Shown here: positions 18,898 to 26,467 of the stretch, piece by piece
Position numbering within the stretch: the stretch's first letter is position 1
Layout of the letters: every line of letters starts with the position of its first letter
Assembly (NCBI GenBank): GCA_003450735.1
Contig: DMEZ01000033.1
Coordinates: forward strand, 379 to 47,120
Length of the DNA stretch: 46,742 nucleotides
Direction of reading: 5' to 3'
Origin: Elusimicrobiota bacterium
GTDB taxonomy: Bacteria; Elusimicrobiota; Elusimicrobia; UBA1565
The notes under the pieces: generated by a model
What the model was told of the DNA's origin: nothing
What the model saw: the letters and a program-made list of their open reading frames with translations, nothing else
The model's database searches: none
Translations under genes and position numbers: made by a program

Positions 18898-19245
18898 TCA
18901 GCTTTTCCGAGCCGTGACCTCGAAGCCGTAGCCGAAATCCGTCCAGCCCACCCGCCAGAGCCTGCGCCACGTCTGCCCCAGCCGGCAGAGCGCCCAATCG
19001 GGCTTGGGCGGGACGAGCTTGCGGCATTCTTCGAGAGGGAGACGCGGCCGCGGCGCGGCCCTTGCAGTTGTCTTTCCAGTACTGCCTGAAGAAGCCCTGG
19101 AAATGGAGCGGCGGGCAGCAGCGGACGATGTCCTCCGGTGCCGCAGTCTCGCTTACGCCGCCGCAGTATTCCGGGGCCCTCAGCCCATCGAGGGCCGTAC
19201 GCTCGAGGTCGCTGACCGATATCCATGGAGGAAAGATTCTTCCGC
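18898..19245 (-). pseudogene. Frameshifted Cys/Trp-rich gene remnant
   Basis: On the minus strand, one frame reads ISVSDLERTALDGLRAPEY, then IVRCCPPLHFQGFFRQYW and KDNCKG. After a GC-only run near 19045-19060 the plausible protein continues in the next frame: LPLEECRKLVPPKPDWALC, RLGQTWRRLWRVGWTDFGYG and FEVTARKS, ending TGA at 18898-18900. Both halves look like real, Cys- and Trp-rich protein, but no single frame joins them and no proper start is visible upstream, where the GntR promoter sits. Either a decayed gene or a one-base sequencing error in a 5'-truncated gene. Convergent with the Cys-rich peptidase. Confidence 0.5.
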
Positions 19246-19260
19246 AGCCTGCTCGCCCCC

Positions 19261-19289
19261 TTGACAAAAGCGGGCTCTTCCGTTATACT
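19261..19289 (+). promoter_or_regulatory. Near-consensus sigma-70 promoter of the GntR/ABC operon
   Basis: TTGACA at 19261-19266, exactly 17 bases, then TATACT at 19284-19289. It is the only near-consensus two-box promoter I found in the window. Confidence 0.9.
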
Positions 19290-19292
19290 ACT

Positions 19293-19310
19293 GTACTAGG
19301 ACGGTAGTAC
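19293..19310. promoter_or_regulatory. Operator-like dyad (GTACTA-N6-TAGTAC)
   Basis: Perfect 6-bp inverted repeat just downstream of the -10 box and over the expected transcription start. The spacer contains AGGACGG, the only Shine-Dalgarno-like stretch before the ATG at 19314. Most likely bound by the GntR-type repressor encoded next, giving autoregulation. Confidence 0.7.
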
Positions 19311-19313
19311 ACT

Positions 19314-19685
19314 ATGATCCGAATCGACCTGCTCTCGACGGTGCCGCTCTACGACCAGATCAAGGCGGGCCTCAGAGGCCTGGTCGCCCGGGGCCTCCTG
19401 CGCCCGGGCGACCCCGCCCCCTCCATCCGCTCCCTCGCGGCCGAGTTGAAGGTGAACCCCAACACCGTGGCCCGCGCCTTCCGCGAGCTGACGCTCGAAG
19501 GCTTCTTCGAAGCGCAGCGGGGGGAGGGCAACGTCATCGCCTCCGGGGCGCTCCGGCAGGCCAAGGACAAGCTCTCGGGCGTGCGCGAAAACCTCAAGGA
19601 ATCCATCCGGCTGGCCCGCCGGGGCGGGCTGCCTTGGAGCGAGATCGACGCGCTGACGCGCGAGGCGCGCAGGGAGGAACCATGA
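19314..19685 (+). CDS. GntR-family transcriptional regulator, YtrA type
   Basis: 123 residues: a GntR winged helix (PLYDQIKAGLRGLVARGLL, SIRSLAAELKVNPNTVARAF, GEGNVIASG) followed by only ~45 residues of helix, the short-tail YtrA subfamily that typically controls linked ABC transporter genes. The DNA-recognition helix is around VNPNTVARAFREL. Its stop overlaps the ABC ATPase start (ATGA). The dyad over its own promoter makes repression of the operon, relieved by an unknown signal, the natural reading. Confidence 0.9.
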   Translation: MIRIDLLSTVPLYDQIKAGLRGLVARGLLRPGDPAPSIRSLAAELKVNPNTVARAFRELTLEGFFEAQRGEGNVIASGALRQAKDKLSGVRENLKESIRLARRGGLPWSEIDALTREARREEP

Positions 19686-20569
19686 ACGGCCCCGCATTCG
19701 TTTTGGAGGGAGTGAGACGCTCGTTCGGCTCCCGCGAAGTCCTGCGCGGAGTCACGGCTCGCGCGCAGCGGGGCAGGGTCATCGGCCTCCTCGGCCGCAA
19801 CGGCGAGGGAAAGACCACGCTCATGCGCATCCTGCTGGACATGCTCGAGGCGGATGCCGGGCGGGTCGAGGTGCTGGGCGAGTCGCCGGACGGCACGGGG
19901 CGCATCCGCGGCCGGGTCGGCTACGTGCCCGAGCGCCCGGCCTTCCACGACTCCATGACGGCGGGTGAGGTGCTGGAGCTGCGCGCGCGCTTCTTCGATC
20001 GCTGGGACCGGGAGCGGGCCCGGGCGCTCGCCTCGACGCTCGGCCTGGCGCTGGAGACGAGGGTGGGCGGCGCGAGCAAGGGGACGCTCGCCAAGCTCGC
20101 CTGGGTGTGCGCCGCGGCCCACGACCCGGAGCTCTTCCTCCTGGACGAGCCGACTTCGGGCTTGGACGCCCTCGTGCGCGAGGAAGTCTTGACCCGATTC
20201 ATCGAGGAGCTCCAGGACGCCGGGAAGACCTTGTTCATCTCCAACCACCGCATGGAGGAGCTGGGCGGCCTGCTCGACGAGGTCTGGCTGCTCGCGGGCG
20301 GCGTCATCGCGGAGGTCTTCGAGGCGGAACGCCTCCGGCGGGAAGCGCGCAGGGTGGAAGGCCGCCTCAAGGACGCGGCCTCGGTCCCCGAAGGCCTGCG
20401 CGCCGTGCGCCTCGACGCTCCGGCGCCGCTGGCCGCCTGGGCCCTCTTCGACGCGGAGTCGTCGCGGCGCCTGCTGGCATCCGGAGCGCTGGACGCGGCG
20501 CAGGAGTCGCCGCTGACGCTCGAGGAGTCCCTCAAGCGTCTGCTCGCGCTGGGAGGCCGCCATGACTGA
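19682..20569 (+). CDS. ABC transporter ATP-binding protein
   Basis: 295 residues, with the ATPase core in the first ~215: Walker A GRNGEGKTT, Walker B LFLLDEPTSGLD and H-loop ISNHRMEEL. The signature is degenerate (ASKGTLAKLAW in place of LSGGQ), as in the CcmA/YtrB branch of exporters. The remaining ~80 residues form an accessory C-terminal region. The start is fixed by the ATGA overlap with the regulator and the upstream GGAGGAACC. It overlaps the permease gene by 8 bases. Probably exports a compound or acts in cell-envelope stress. Confidence 0.88.
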   Translation: MNGPAFVLEGVRRSFGSREVLRGVTARAQRGRVIGLLGRNGEGKTTLMRILLDMLEADAGRVEVLGESPDGTGRIRGRVGYVPERPAFHDSMTAGEVLELRARFFDRWDRERARALASTLGLALETRVGGASKGTLAKLAWVCAAAHDPELFLLDEPTSGLDALVREEVLTRFIEELQDAGKTLFISNHRMEELGGLLDEVWLLAGGVIAEVFEAERLRREARRVEGRLKDAASVPEGLRAVRLDAPAPLAAWALFDAESSRRLLASGALDAAQESPLTLEESLKRLLALGGRHD

Positions 20570-22394
20570 ATCCTTCCGTTTGGAAATCCTGAAGCAGAGG
20601 CTCGTCCTGGCGGGCTTCTCGGGGGCGTTCGCCTTCTCCCTGCCCCTGGTCGCCGTCGCGGCCAAGGTCTTCGAGCATCCCCTGCGTCCGGCGGTCGATT
20701 CGGCCCTGTTCTTCTGGGTCTACGTCGGCCTTCCCCTGGCCGCCTGCGTGATGGGCGCGTCCGCCGGCGCCGGGCTGCGGCGGACCTATGAGCTGGAGGC
20801 GCCGCTGCCCGTCTCCCCGGAGCGCCGGGCCTGGGCGGCCTTCGGCGCCGCGGCGGCGCAGCTGCTGGTCCTCGGCGTGCTCGTGGCCCTGAGCGTCGCC
20901 GCCCTGAGCACGGCTCCGGAGCAGGCGGCGGCGGGCGGGATGGGGGGGCGGTTCATGAGAGGCTCCATCCTCCTCCTCTCCTACGCCCTGCTCTACGGGC
21001 AGGGTGCCAGTTTCGTCCTGGCCAGCCTCTCGGGCCATGGCGTGGCCGGCGGCCTGGCCGGCGCGGTCCTGGGCGTCTGCTCGTACGCGGCGCTCGGCGC
21101 GGGGCTCATGGTCTCCGAGATCCTCGGGGTGCACCCGGGGGACTTTCCGAAGGCCTGGGGGTTCCTTCCGAAGGCCTGGGGCACGGTGGGCCTCACGTTC
21201 GCCGGGACGGCCTGGGCGCTCGGCGCCGCCGTGCGCTGGGCGGAGCGGGAGCGTCGCGGCTGGGGGACTCCCGTTGCGGCGGCCGCGGCGACAGTTGGAG
21301 GAGTCTTCCTGGCGGCCGGCTTGGCGGTCTCCTCGTTCAAGACCGTCATGGACGGGCTCCATCAGTTCGGGATAGTGGGTGCGCCGTTGGGGAGCGCTCC
21401 TCCGGAATTCACTCCCGAGGCACGCAGGGAGGTCTTCCGCGGCCTCATGATGGCCTCCTGGAGCGGGGACGTCGTGCGCGTCCTGCCCGACGGGACGCGT
21501 CAGATGCTGTTCAAGGGGGATGATCACTCCCTGCTGGATCTCGTCAAGGCCCCGCTCTGGACCCGCCCGACGAACTATCTCTGGGACGACGACGGGACGC
21601 TGTGGGCTCTCGTCCACGGTGACCCGCGCCAAGGAAGGGATTACGAGGTCTGGCGCGGTCCGGCGGAAGGCCCGTTGTCGCTCGCCTTCGGAGTGCCGAG
21701 GGACGTCGTTCCGACCCTCCTCATGCGCGGGAAGAGAGGGTTGGGCCTAGTGGGGGTCGACCATGAGGGCACCCGCGGCTTCAGCGCTTTCACGAAGGAC
21801 GGGAAGGCGGCTTTCGTGCGCCGGAACGGGCACACGGCGCTGGAGAAGCAGCCGGGAGCGGGGCTCAAGCCCGATGTGGAGGAGTTCCTCAAGAAAGGCG
21901 CTTATTACCTCATGAAGGACGGCAGAAAAGGACTGTTCTCCGTCCCCTCGGAGGGCCGTGGGAACATCGCCTACCTCCAGGGCGGCGATTCATACCTGTT
22001 CGTTCCTGAGAAGGGCGTCGGGCGCTTCAAGCTTCATGCGCTTCCGGAGGGCACGTTGGCCGGCTGGCGCGAGCGCTGGAGCGCCATCCGCTTCTCTCCG
22101 GGGACAGGCTTTGCCGCGCCGCTGGATCTGTCGGCGGCGGTCGGGGCCCTCCCCGAGCGCGAGACTCCCCGCTTCGCTCGATGGACATCGGAGTCGCTCT
22201 GGCTCATCCAAGGCGAGCGCCGACTCCTGCGCCTCGACGCCTCGAGCGGCGCGCTCAAGGACTCCTGGGCGCTGCCCTCCGGTCCGAAGGGAGCGGAACT
22301 TGTCGTGACGCTGGACGGGATCTTCTGCGACACCGGCCGGGAGCTTTATTTCGTCGGTTGGGACGGCGCGGCCCGGAGGCTCAGTCTTCGATGA
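20562..22394 (+). CDS. ABC permease with large C-terminal extracytoplasmic domain
   Basis: 610 residues. The first ~265 contain six to seven hydrophobic segments in an ABC-2-like arrangement. The remaining ~340 are soluble and rich in short beta-like units (SGDVVRVLPDGTRQMLFKGD; YLWDDDGTLWALVHGD; LWLIQGERRLLRLDASSG), suggesting a beta-propeller-like sensor or binding domain, probably on the outer face after the last helix. I know no named family with this pairing. A tandem 21-base duplication gives PKAWGFLPKAWG at about 195-206. Cotranscribed with the regulator and ATPase. It converges with the exporter gene by a 14-base overlap. Confidence 0.75.
   Translation: MTESFRLEILKQRLVLAGFSGAFAFSLPLVAVAAKVFEHPLRPAVDSALFFWVYVGLPLAACVMGASAGAGLRRTYELEAPLPVSPERRAWAAFGAAAAQLLVLGVLVALSVAALSTAPEQAAAGGMGGRFMRGSILLLSYALLYGQGASFVLASLSGHGVAGGLAGAVLGVCSYAALGAGLMVSEILGVHPGDFPKAWGFLPKAWGTVGLTFAGTAWALGAAVRWAERERRGWGTPVAAAAATVGGVFLAAGLAVSSFKTVMDGLHQFGIVGAPLGSAPPEFTPEARREVFRGLMMASWSGDVVRVLPDGTRQMLFKGDDHSLLDLVKAPLWTRPTNYLWDDDGTLWALVHGDPRQGRDYEVWRGPAEGPLSLAFGVPRDVVPTLLMRGKRGLGLVGVDHEGTRGFSAFTKDGKAAFVRRNGHTALEKQPGAGLKPDVEEFLKKGAYYLMKDGRKGLFSVPSEGRGNIAYLQGGDSYLFVPEKGVGRFKLHALPEGTLAGWRERWSAIRFSPGTGFAAPLDLSAAVGALPERETPRFARWTSESLWLIQGERRLLRLDASSGALKDSWALPSGPKGAELVVTLDGIFCDTGRELYFVGWDGAARRLSLR
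21145..21181 (+). repeat. Short tandem duplication, 21-base period
   Basis: TTCCGAAGGCCTGGGG occurs at 21145-21160 and 21166-21181, in frame, giving two PKAWG units seven residues apart in the permease. Looks like a recent slippage duplication. Confidence 0.85.
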
Positions 22395-23253
22395 GCGACC
22401 AGCGCGAGAGCAGCGCCCCCGCGACGACCAGCGCGCAGCCGAGAAGGACGTTGAGCCCCGGCTTCACGCCGAGATAGAGGGACGTCAGCACGGTCGAGGC
22501 CACGGGGACGAAATAGCTGCACACCCCGAGCAGGGCGTGAGAGCCCCGCCGCATCCCCCAGTCCCAGAGCGCGTAGGCCGCCATCAGCGAGGCGACCCCC
22601 AGGGTGCAGGTCTCGAGGATCCCCTTGAGCGTCCAGTGGGAGACCTCGGGATTGAGCCATCGCAGGAGCCCGAGTCCGGCCGCCGTGGCCAGCACGAAGA
22701 GGGGCACGGCGCCGCGCTCCGCGCTGCCCCAGAGCCGGGCCAGGTTCGAGTAGAGGCCCCAGGAGAGGGCTGCGGCGAAGGCCATCCCTAGGGCGTAGGG
22801 GCTGGGGGAGGAGTAGCCTCCGGCTCCGAGCATGGCGTAGGCCGTCCCCGCGACCGCGGTCAGAACGCCCAGGGGCAGCGTCCAGCGGGCCCGGCGCTTC
22901 AGGATGGGGACGGAGAGCGCGACCGTCAGCGCGGGCCAGAGGTAGTTGACCAGTCCCACGACCAGGGTCTGGGCGCGCTCCGAGCAGGCGCCGATGGCCA
23001 GGTAGAGCGTGATGTTGGTGACTACGAAGAGAAAGCCGCAGCCCCACAGGTAGCGCGGCGGCAGGTCCAACATGAGCGCAGGGGACTCTCCTTGCAGCTT
23101 CATCCAGACCAGGGCGAGGCCTCCTCCCAGCAGGGAGGCCAGCGCGGGCCCCGTGAGCGTGCCGAGGGATTCGCTCATGCCGCGCATGAGCGCCACGGAG
23201 AGCGACCAGATGGCCAGCGCGGCCAGGCCGCCCCAGGTAGCCCGGTCTTTCAC
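22381..23253 (-). CDS. EamA/DMT-family exporter, YddG-like
   Basis: 290-residue inner-membrane transporter with ten hydrophobic segments in two EamA repeats. NYLWPALTVALSVPILKR in the first half is typical of the YddG branch, which exports aromatic amino acids and related compounds in E. coli. The GTG start at 23253 is chosen because it overlaps the stop of the cNMP-binding gene (GTGA) and begins right before the first helix (KDRATWGGLAALAIWSLS). The two genes are coupled, so expression or activity may be linked to the cyclic-nucleotide sensor. Substrate not determinable here. Confidence 0.85.
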   Translation of the reverse strand: MKDRATWGGLAALAIWSLSVALMRGMSESLGTLTGPALASLLGGGLALVWMKLQGESPALMLDLPPRYLWGCGFLFVVTNITLYLAIGACSERAQTLVVGLVNYLWPALTVALSVPILKRRARWTLPLGVLTAVAGTAYAMLGAGGYSSPSPYALGMAFAAALSWGLYSNLARLWGSAERGAVPLFVLATAAGLGLLRWLNPEVSHWTLKGILETCTLGVASLMAAYALWDWGMRRGSHALLGVCSYFVPVASTVLTSLYLGVKPGLNVLLGCALVVAGALLSRWSLIED

Positions 23254-23690
23254 TGAAGGCGGCGGCGGGCGAGGTCTTTGAGGTGCGCGGCGAGACCGGG
23301 GTTGCGGGTCACCAGGGCCCCGACGTCGAGGAAGGCGAGGCGGAACACCCGGGTCGGCTCCGAGGCGATGGCGTTTGCGACGCGCACTCCGTCCCGGATG
23401 AGGGCGATCTCGCCGAAGATCGCGCCCGCGCCCAGGGTCGCCAGGCACACCCCGGCGGTGCCGAGGGTCTTCGTGATGAGCACGGCGCCCGAGCAGAGCA
23501 CGTAGAGGTCCTTGGACTCCTCGCCTTGGCAGAGGATGAACTCGTCGGCGGCGTAGCGGAAGAGCCCGCTGTTGGGGAAGAGGAGGCGCACGAGCTTGGC
23601 GTTGAGGCCCTGTGGGAAGAAGTGCTCGAGCTTGAGCGCCGGCCGCAGGAGGTCGGCGGTTTTGTCGTCGAGCGGGAGCGCCTCGGCCAT
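23250..23690 (-). CDS. Single-domain cyclic nucleotide-binding protein
   Basis: 146-residue cytoplasmic protein consisting of one CRP-type cNMP-binding domain: beta-barrel FILCQGEESKDLYVLCSGAV and the phosphate-binding cassette FGEIALIRDGVRVANAIA, with Glu and Arg that contact the cyclic phosphate and ribose. No helix-turn-helix or kinase is attached, so it must act through a partner. The ATG at 23690 is chosen over a GTG at 23708 because TGCTATCCT, an extended -10-like element, lies 8 nt upstream. It is divergent from the FIST-cyclase gene and coupled to the exporter. A paralogue lies at 31981-32424. Confidence 0.85.
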   Translation of the reverse strand: MAEALPLDDKTADLLRPALKLEHFFPQGLNAKLVRLLFPNSGLFRYAADEFILCQGEESKDLYVLCSGAVLITKTLGTAGVCLATLGAGAIFGEIALIRDGVRVANAIASEPTRVFRLAFLDVGALVTRNPGLAAHLKDLARRRLQ

Positions 23691-23698
23691 GGGCCGGT

Positions 23699-23707
23699 AG
23701 GATAGCA
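23699..23707 (-). promoter_or_regulatory. Extended -10-like element (TGCTATCCT) 8 nt before 23690
   Basis: Minus-strand TGN-TATCCT, no Shine-Dalgarno. It lies in the 65-base region shared with the divergent cyclase gene. Confidence 0.5.
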
Positions 23708-23755
23708 CGATTCGCGGCGGTGCGCCAGAGGCCGGAAATATCGGAGAATATCCCC

Positions 23756-25762
23756 ATGAAGATCGGTATCGGCTTGGGTCTTGAGGAGGAGGGCGGCTGT
23801 GCCGCCGCCGCCGCGGTGAAGGCGGCCAAGAAGAACGTCGCGAAGCCGGACCTGGCCATCGCCTTCGGCTCCATCCACCTGGACCAGGCGGCCGTGCACC
23901 GGGGGCTCTGCCAGGAGCTCGATCCCGCCATCCTGACCGGCGGCTCCTGCTACGCCGAGATGACGGATGCGGGCGTGACCAAGGGGAGCGTCGCCGTCCT
24001 GCTCTTATCCCTGGAGGGGGCCCGCCTGCGCTTCGCTCAGGCCGAGGCCGTGCCGGACAGCTATCAGACGGGCCTCTCTCTGGCCGAGGGCCTGGGCTCC
24101 TTCCCGCCGGATGCGGACCGCCTTCCCCTCGGGCTCGTGTTCTCCTCCATCGCGGCCGGAAAAGAGCAGGATATCGTGCGCGCCCTCTCCGAGCGCGTCG
24201 GCAGGTTCCCGTTCTTCGGAGGGCTCTGCTGCGGCGACTACGACCTGGGGATGAGCCATCCGGATTTCTGGACGAACTACCAGTACTGCGGCGGCCGGCT
24301 GGCGCGGCACGGCGCGCGGGCGGTTTTGCTCGACCTGCCGGCGGAGGGCTACCAGGCGTCTTTCGGGTTCGGACACGGCTGGCAGGCCGTCGGCCCCGAG
24401 GTGGAGGTCACCCGGGCGGAGGGGTCGGTGGTCTACGAAGTCGAGGGCACTCCTGTCTTCGACTATTACCGGCAGTTCCTGGGGCAGGACGCCTCGGACG
24501 AATTCTTCGATCTCATGGTCCAACGCTACGGCTTCTCCCTGCCCGTGGGGAGCGAGGGGCGCTCCGTGGTGAAGCTGCCGGTCTTCCGCGATTTCAAGAA
24601 CGGGAGCATCACCTACTTCCCCACCGAAGACCTGCAGGGCCGCAAGGTGAGGCTCATCCAGGCCAGCCGCCGCGGCCTGCTGGAGGGCGCGCGGGAAGCG
24701 GCGAAGAACTGCCTGAAGACGCTCGCGGGCGAGCGCCCCGACCTCGTGCTCGCCGTGAGCTGCTGCGGGCGGGGCAGCATCCTGCACAGCCGCACGGGCG
24801 ACGAGCTCACGGCCTTGAAGAGCGTCTTCGGGCCGGAGGTCCCGGTCTTCGGCTATTACTCCGGCGGCGAGATCGGCCCCCGCCAGAACCGCTACGCCGA
24901 CGCGGCCGACCCCGCGAAGGAGCCCTGGGGGGCCGGCTATCACGTCACGACCCTCTGCCTCCTGGCCCTGCGCGGCCCCCAGAAGACGCGGCCGGCTTCC
25001 TCGCCGGTCGCCGCCGCCGAGGCCGCGCTGCCGCCGGAGCAGGAGGTCGCCCGGCTCAAGGCCCTGCTGTCCAAGAGCGAGACCATCCTGGACGACACGG
25101 AGGCCTTCCTCTCCAACCTCTCCCGCAAGTCCTACAAGGACGCCGAGCGCCTGCGCAAGCAGAACGAGGTCATCCACCGCTACACCCCGCACGAGGTCTG
25201 GGACCGGGTCGGGGCGAGCGTCGCCAAGGGCGAGTACGAGCTGCCCGAGTCCGAGTTCACCGGCTGCTTCCTCTTCATGGACGTGAAGGGCTTCACGGCC
25301 TTTAGCGAGGAGCACAAGCCCAGCGAGGTCGTGGGGGCCCTGAACCGTATCTTCGAGCCGGCCACGAGGGTCATCTATGAATGCGGCGGCGACGTGGACA
25401 AGTACATCGGAGACTGCATCTTCGCGGCGTTCCGCAAGGGAGAGGACGCCCTCGAGGCCGGCCGCCGCCTGCTGGGGCTCTACAAGGACCTGGAGGGACA
25501 GCCCTTCTCGGTGCGCATCGGCATCAACTCCGGGCGGGCCGTCCGGGCGAACGTCGGAGCGAAGGACCGCCGCGAGTACACCTTCATCGGCGACGCGGTG
25601 AACACGGCCCAGCGCCTGGAGGCCAACTGCACCCCAGGCAGGCTCCTCGTCTCGGAGGACCTCTTCAGGCTCGGGGGCAAGACGTTCTCCTCGGCCGAGC
25701 GCAAGGAGCTCAAGGTGAAGAACAAGAAGCAGCCCGTCGTCGCCTACGAGCTAGCGCTTTAG
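23756..25762 (+). CDS. FIST sensor-class III adenylate/guanylate cyclase fusion
   Basis: 668-residue cytoplasmic signalling protein. Residues ~1-400 are FIST_N plus FIST_C (DLAIAFGSIHLDQ; LTGGSCYAEMTDAGV; LAVSCCGRGSILHSRTGDEL; VPVFGYYSGGEIGP), a small-ligand sensor family. A coiled-coil-like stretch (~425-475) leads to a class III cyclase domain: metal ligands D509 (FLFMDVKGFTAFS) and D553 (DKYIGDCIF), a base-contact Lys in DKYIGD, and the Asn/Arg pair in GDAVNTAQRLE. All catalytic residues I can check are present, so it should make cAMP (cGMP not excluded). GGAG lies 9 nt before the ATG. It is divergent from a cNMP-binding protein. The stop overlaps the PAP2 gene by 12 bases. Confidence 0.88.
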   Translation: MKIGIGLGLEEEGGCAAAAAVKAAKKNVAKPDLAIAFGSIHLDQAAVHRGLCQELDPAILTGGSCYAEMTDAGVTKGSVAVLLLSLEGARLRFAQAEAVPDSYQTGLSLAEGLGSFPPDADRLPLGLVFSSIAAGKEQDIVRALSERVGRFPFFGGLCCGDYDLGMSHPDFWTNYQYCGGRLARHGARAVLLDLPAEGYQASFGFGHGWQAVGPEVEVTRAEGSVVYEVEGTPVFDYYRQFLGQDASDEFFDLMVQRYGFSLPVGSEGRSVVKLPVFRDFKNGSITYFPTEDLQGRKVRLIQASRRGLLEGAREAAKNCLKTLAGERPDLVLAVSCCGRGSILHSRTGDELTALKSVFGPEVPVFGYYSGGEIGPRQNRYADAADPAKEPWGAGYHVTTLCLLALRGPQKTRPASSPVAAAEAALPPEQEVARLKALLSKSETILDDTEAFLSNLSRKSYKDAERLRKQNEVIHRYTPHEVWDRVGASVAKGEYELPESEFTGCFLFMDVKGFTAFSEEHKPSEVVGALNRIFEPATRVIYECGGDVDKYIGDCIFAAFRKGEDALEAGRRLLGLYKDLEGQPFSVRIGINSGRAVRANVGAKDRREYTFIGDAVNTAQRLEANCTPGRLLVSEDLFRLGGKTFSSAERKELKVKNKKQPVVAYELAL

Positions 25763-26431
25763 CGAAGCCTTCAGCTTCTCCAGGTCGGCCTGGAAGGACG
25801 GGTTCAGCTTCATCTGCGCGTAGACCTCGTCGGCCAGACCCTTGCCGGCCTCGATGTCGGTGGGGTGGTGCACGCCTGCGATGACCCGGTTGAGGGCGGC
25901 CTCATCGGCGCGGGCCAGGAAGTCCGCCTTCCGCTCCGGGGCGGCGTCCGCGAGCAGGAGCGCGAAGACGCGGGCCACGGCCGCGTGGCCGCTCGGGTAG
26001 GCCTTGCCGCCGACGCGCTCGATGCAGGGCTTGAGCTTTTCGTCCCGCAGGAACGGACGGGGCCGGGCGTACTTGTCCTTGAACACGGCCACCGCGATGT
26101 CGGCGTCGTTGTGCACCTGCTCCAGTATCTCGAGGGTGTCCTTCGGCAGGGGTTTCTGGAAGGGGCTGAGGTCGCCGTAGAACTCGTCGAAGGTCGCGTA
26201 GAACTGGGCTTTCGCCCGCCGGCACTGCGCGCGGGTGCGCCTGGCCTGCCAGCCGCGCAGGGCGGCGAGGTCCGCCTGGTCGATGGCGGAGCCGGGGGCC
26301 GGGGGCGGCGGCAAAGTCAGGCCTTCGTACTGGGCTTCGCTCAGGTACTCGGCCTGGCGGAGGTTGAAGACCCACTTGTGGGTGGCGCAGGAGCAGAGGA
26401 GGAGCAGGACCGGCAGGAGGAGCTTCTTCAT
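25751..26431 (-). CDS. PAP2-type acid phosphatase, probable lipoprotein
   Basis: 226 residues. A lipoprotein-type signal (KKLLLPVLLLLCSC, acylated Cys probably in LCSC) precedes a class A acid phosphatase/PAP2 domain. The three motifs are KDKYARPRP, YPSGHA and NRVIAGVHHPTD; the third normally starts with Ser-Arg, and here Asn-Arg. The family removes phosphate from small organic or lipid phosphates in the periplasm. An extended -10-like TGCTATCAT lies 7 nt before the ATG with no Shine-Dalgarno. Divergent from the metzincin gene with 36 bases between starts. Confidence 0.85.
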   Translation of the reverse strand: MKKLLLPVLLLLCSCATHKWVFNLRQAEYLSEAQYEGLTLPPPPAPGSAIDQADLAALRGWQARRTRAQCRRAKAQFYATFDEFYGDLSPFQKPLPKDTLEILEQVHNDADIAVAVFKDKYARPRPFLRDEKLKPCIERVGGKAYPSGHAAVARVFALLLADAAPERKADFLARADEAALNRVIAGVHHPTDIEAGKGLADEVYAQMKLNPSFQADLEKLKASLKR

Positions 26432-26438
26432 GGAGAAG

Positions 26439-26447
26439 ATGATAGCA
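26439..26447 (-). promoter_or_regulatory. Extended -10-like element (TGCTATCAT) 7 nt before 26431
   Basis: Minus-strand TGN-TATCAT in the 36-base divergent gap. Consistent with a leaderless PAP2 transcript. Confidence 0.5.
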
Positions 26448-26451
26448 CTCA

Positions 26452-26460
26452 TGATAGAGT
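26452..26460 (+). promoter_or_regulatory. Extended -10-like element (TGATAGAGT) 7 nt before 26468
   Basis: TGN-TAGAGT followed by 7 bases and the GTG start. Weaker than the others (TAGAGT), but the same geometry. Confidence 0.35.
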
Positions 26461-26467
26461 ATGCGCC

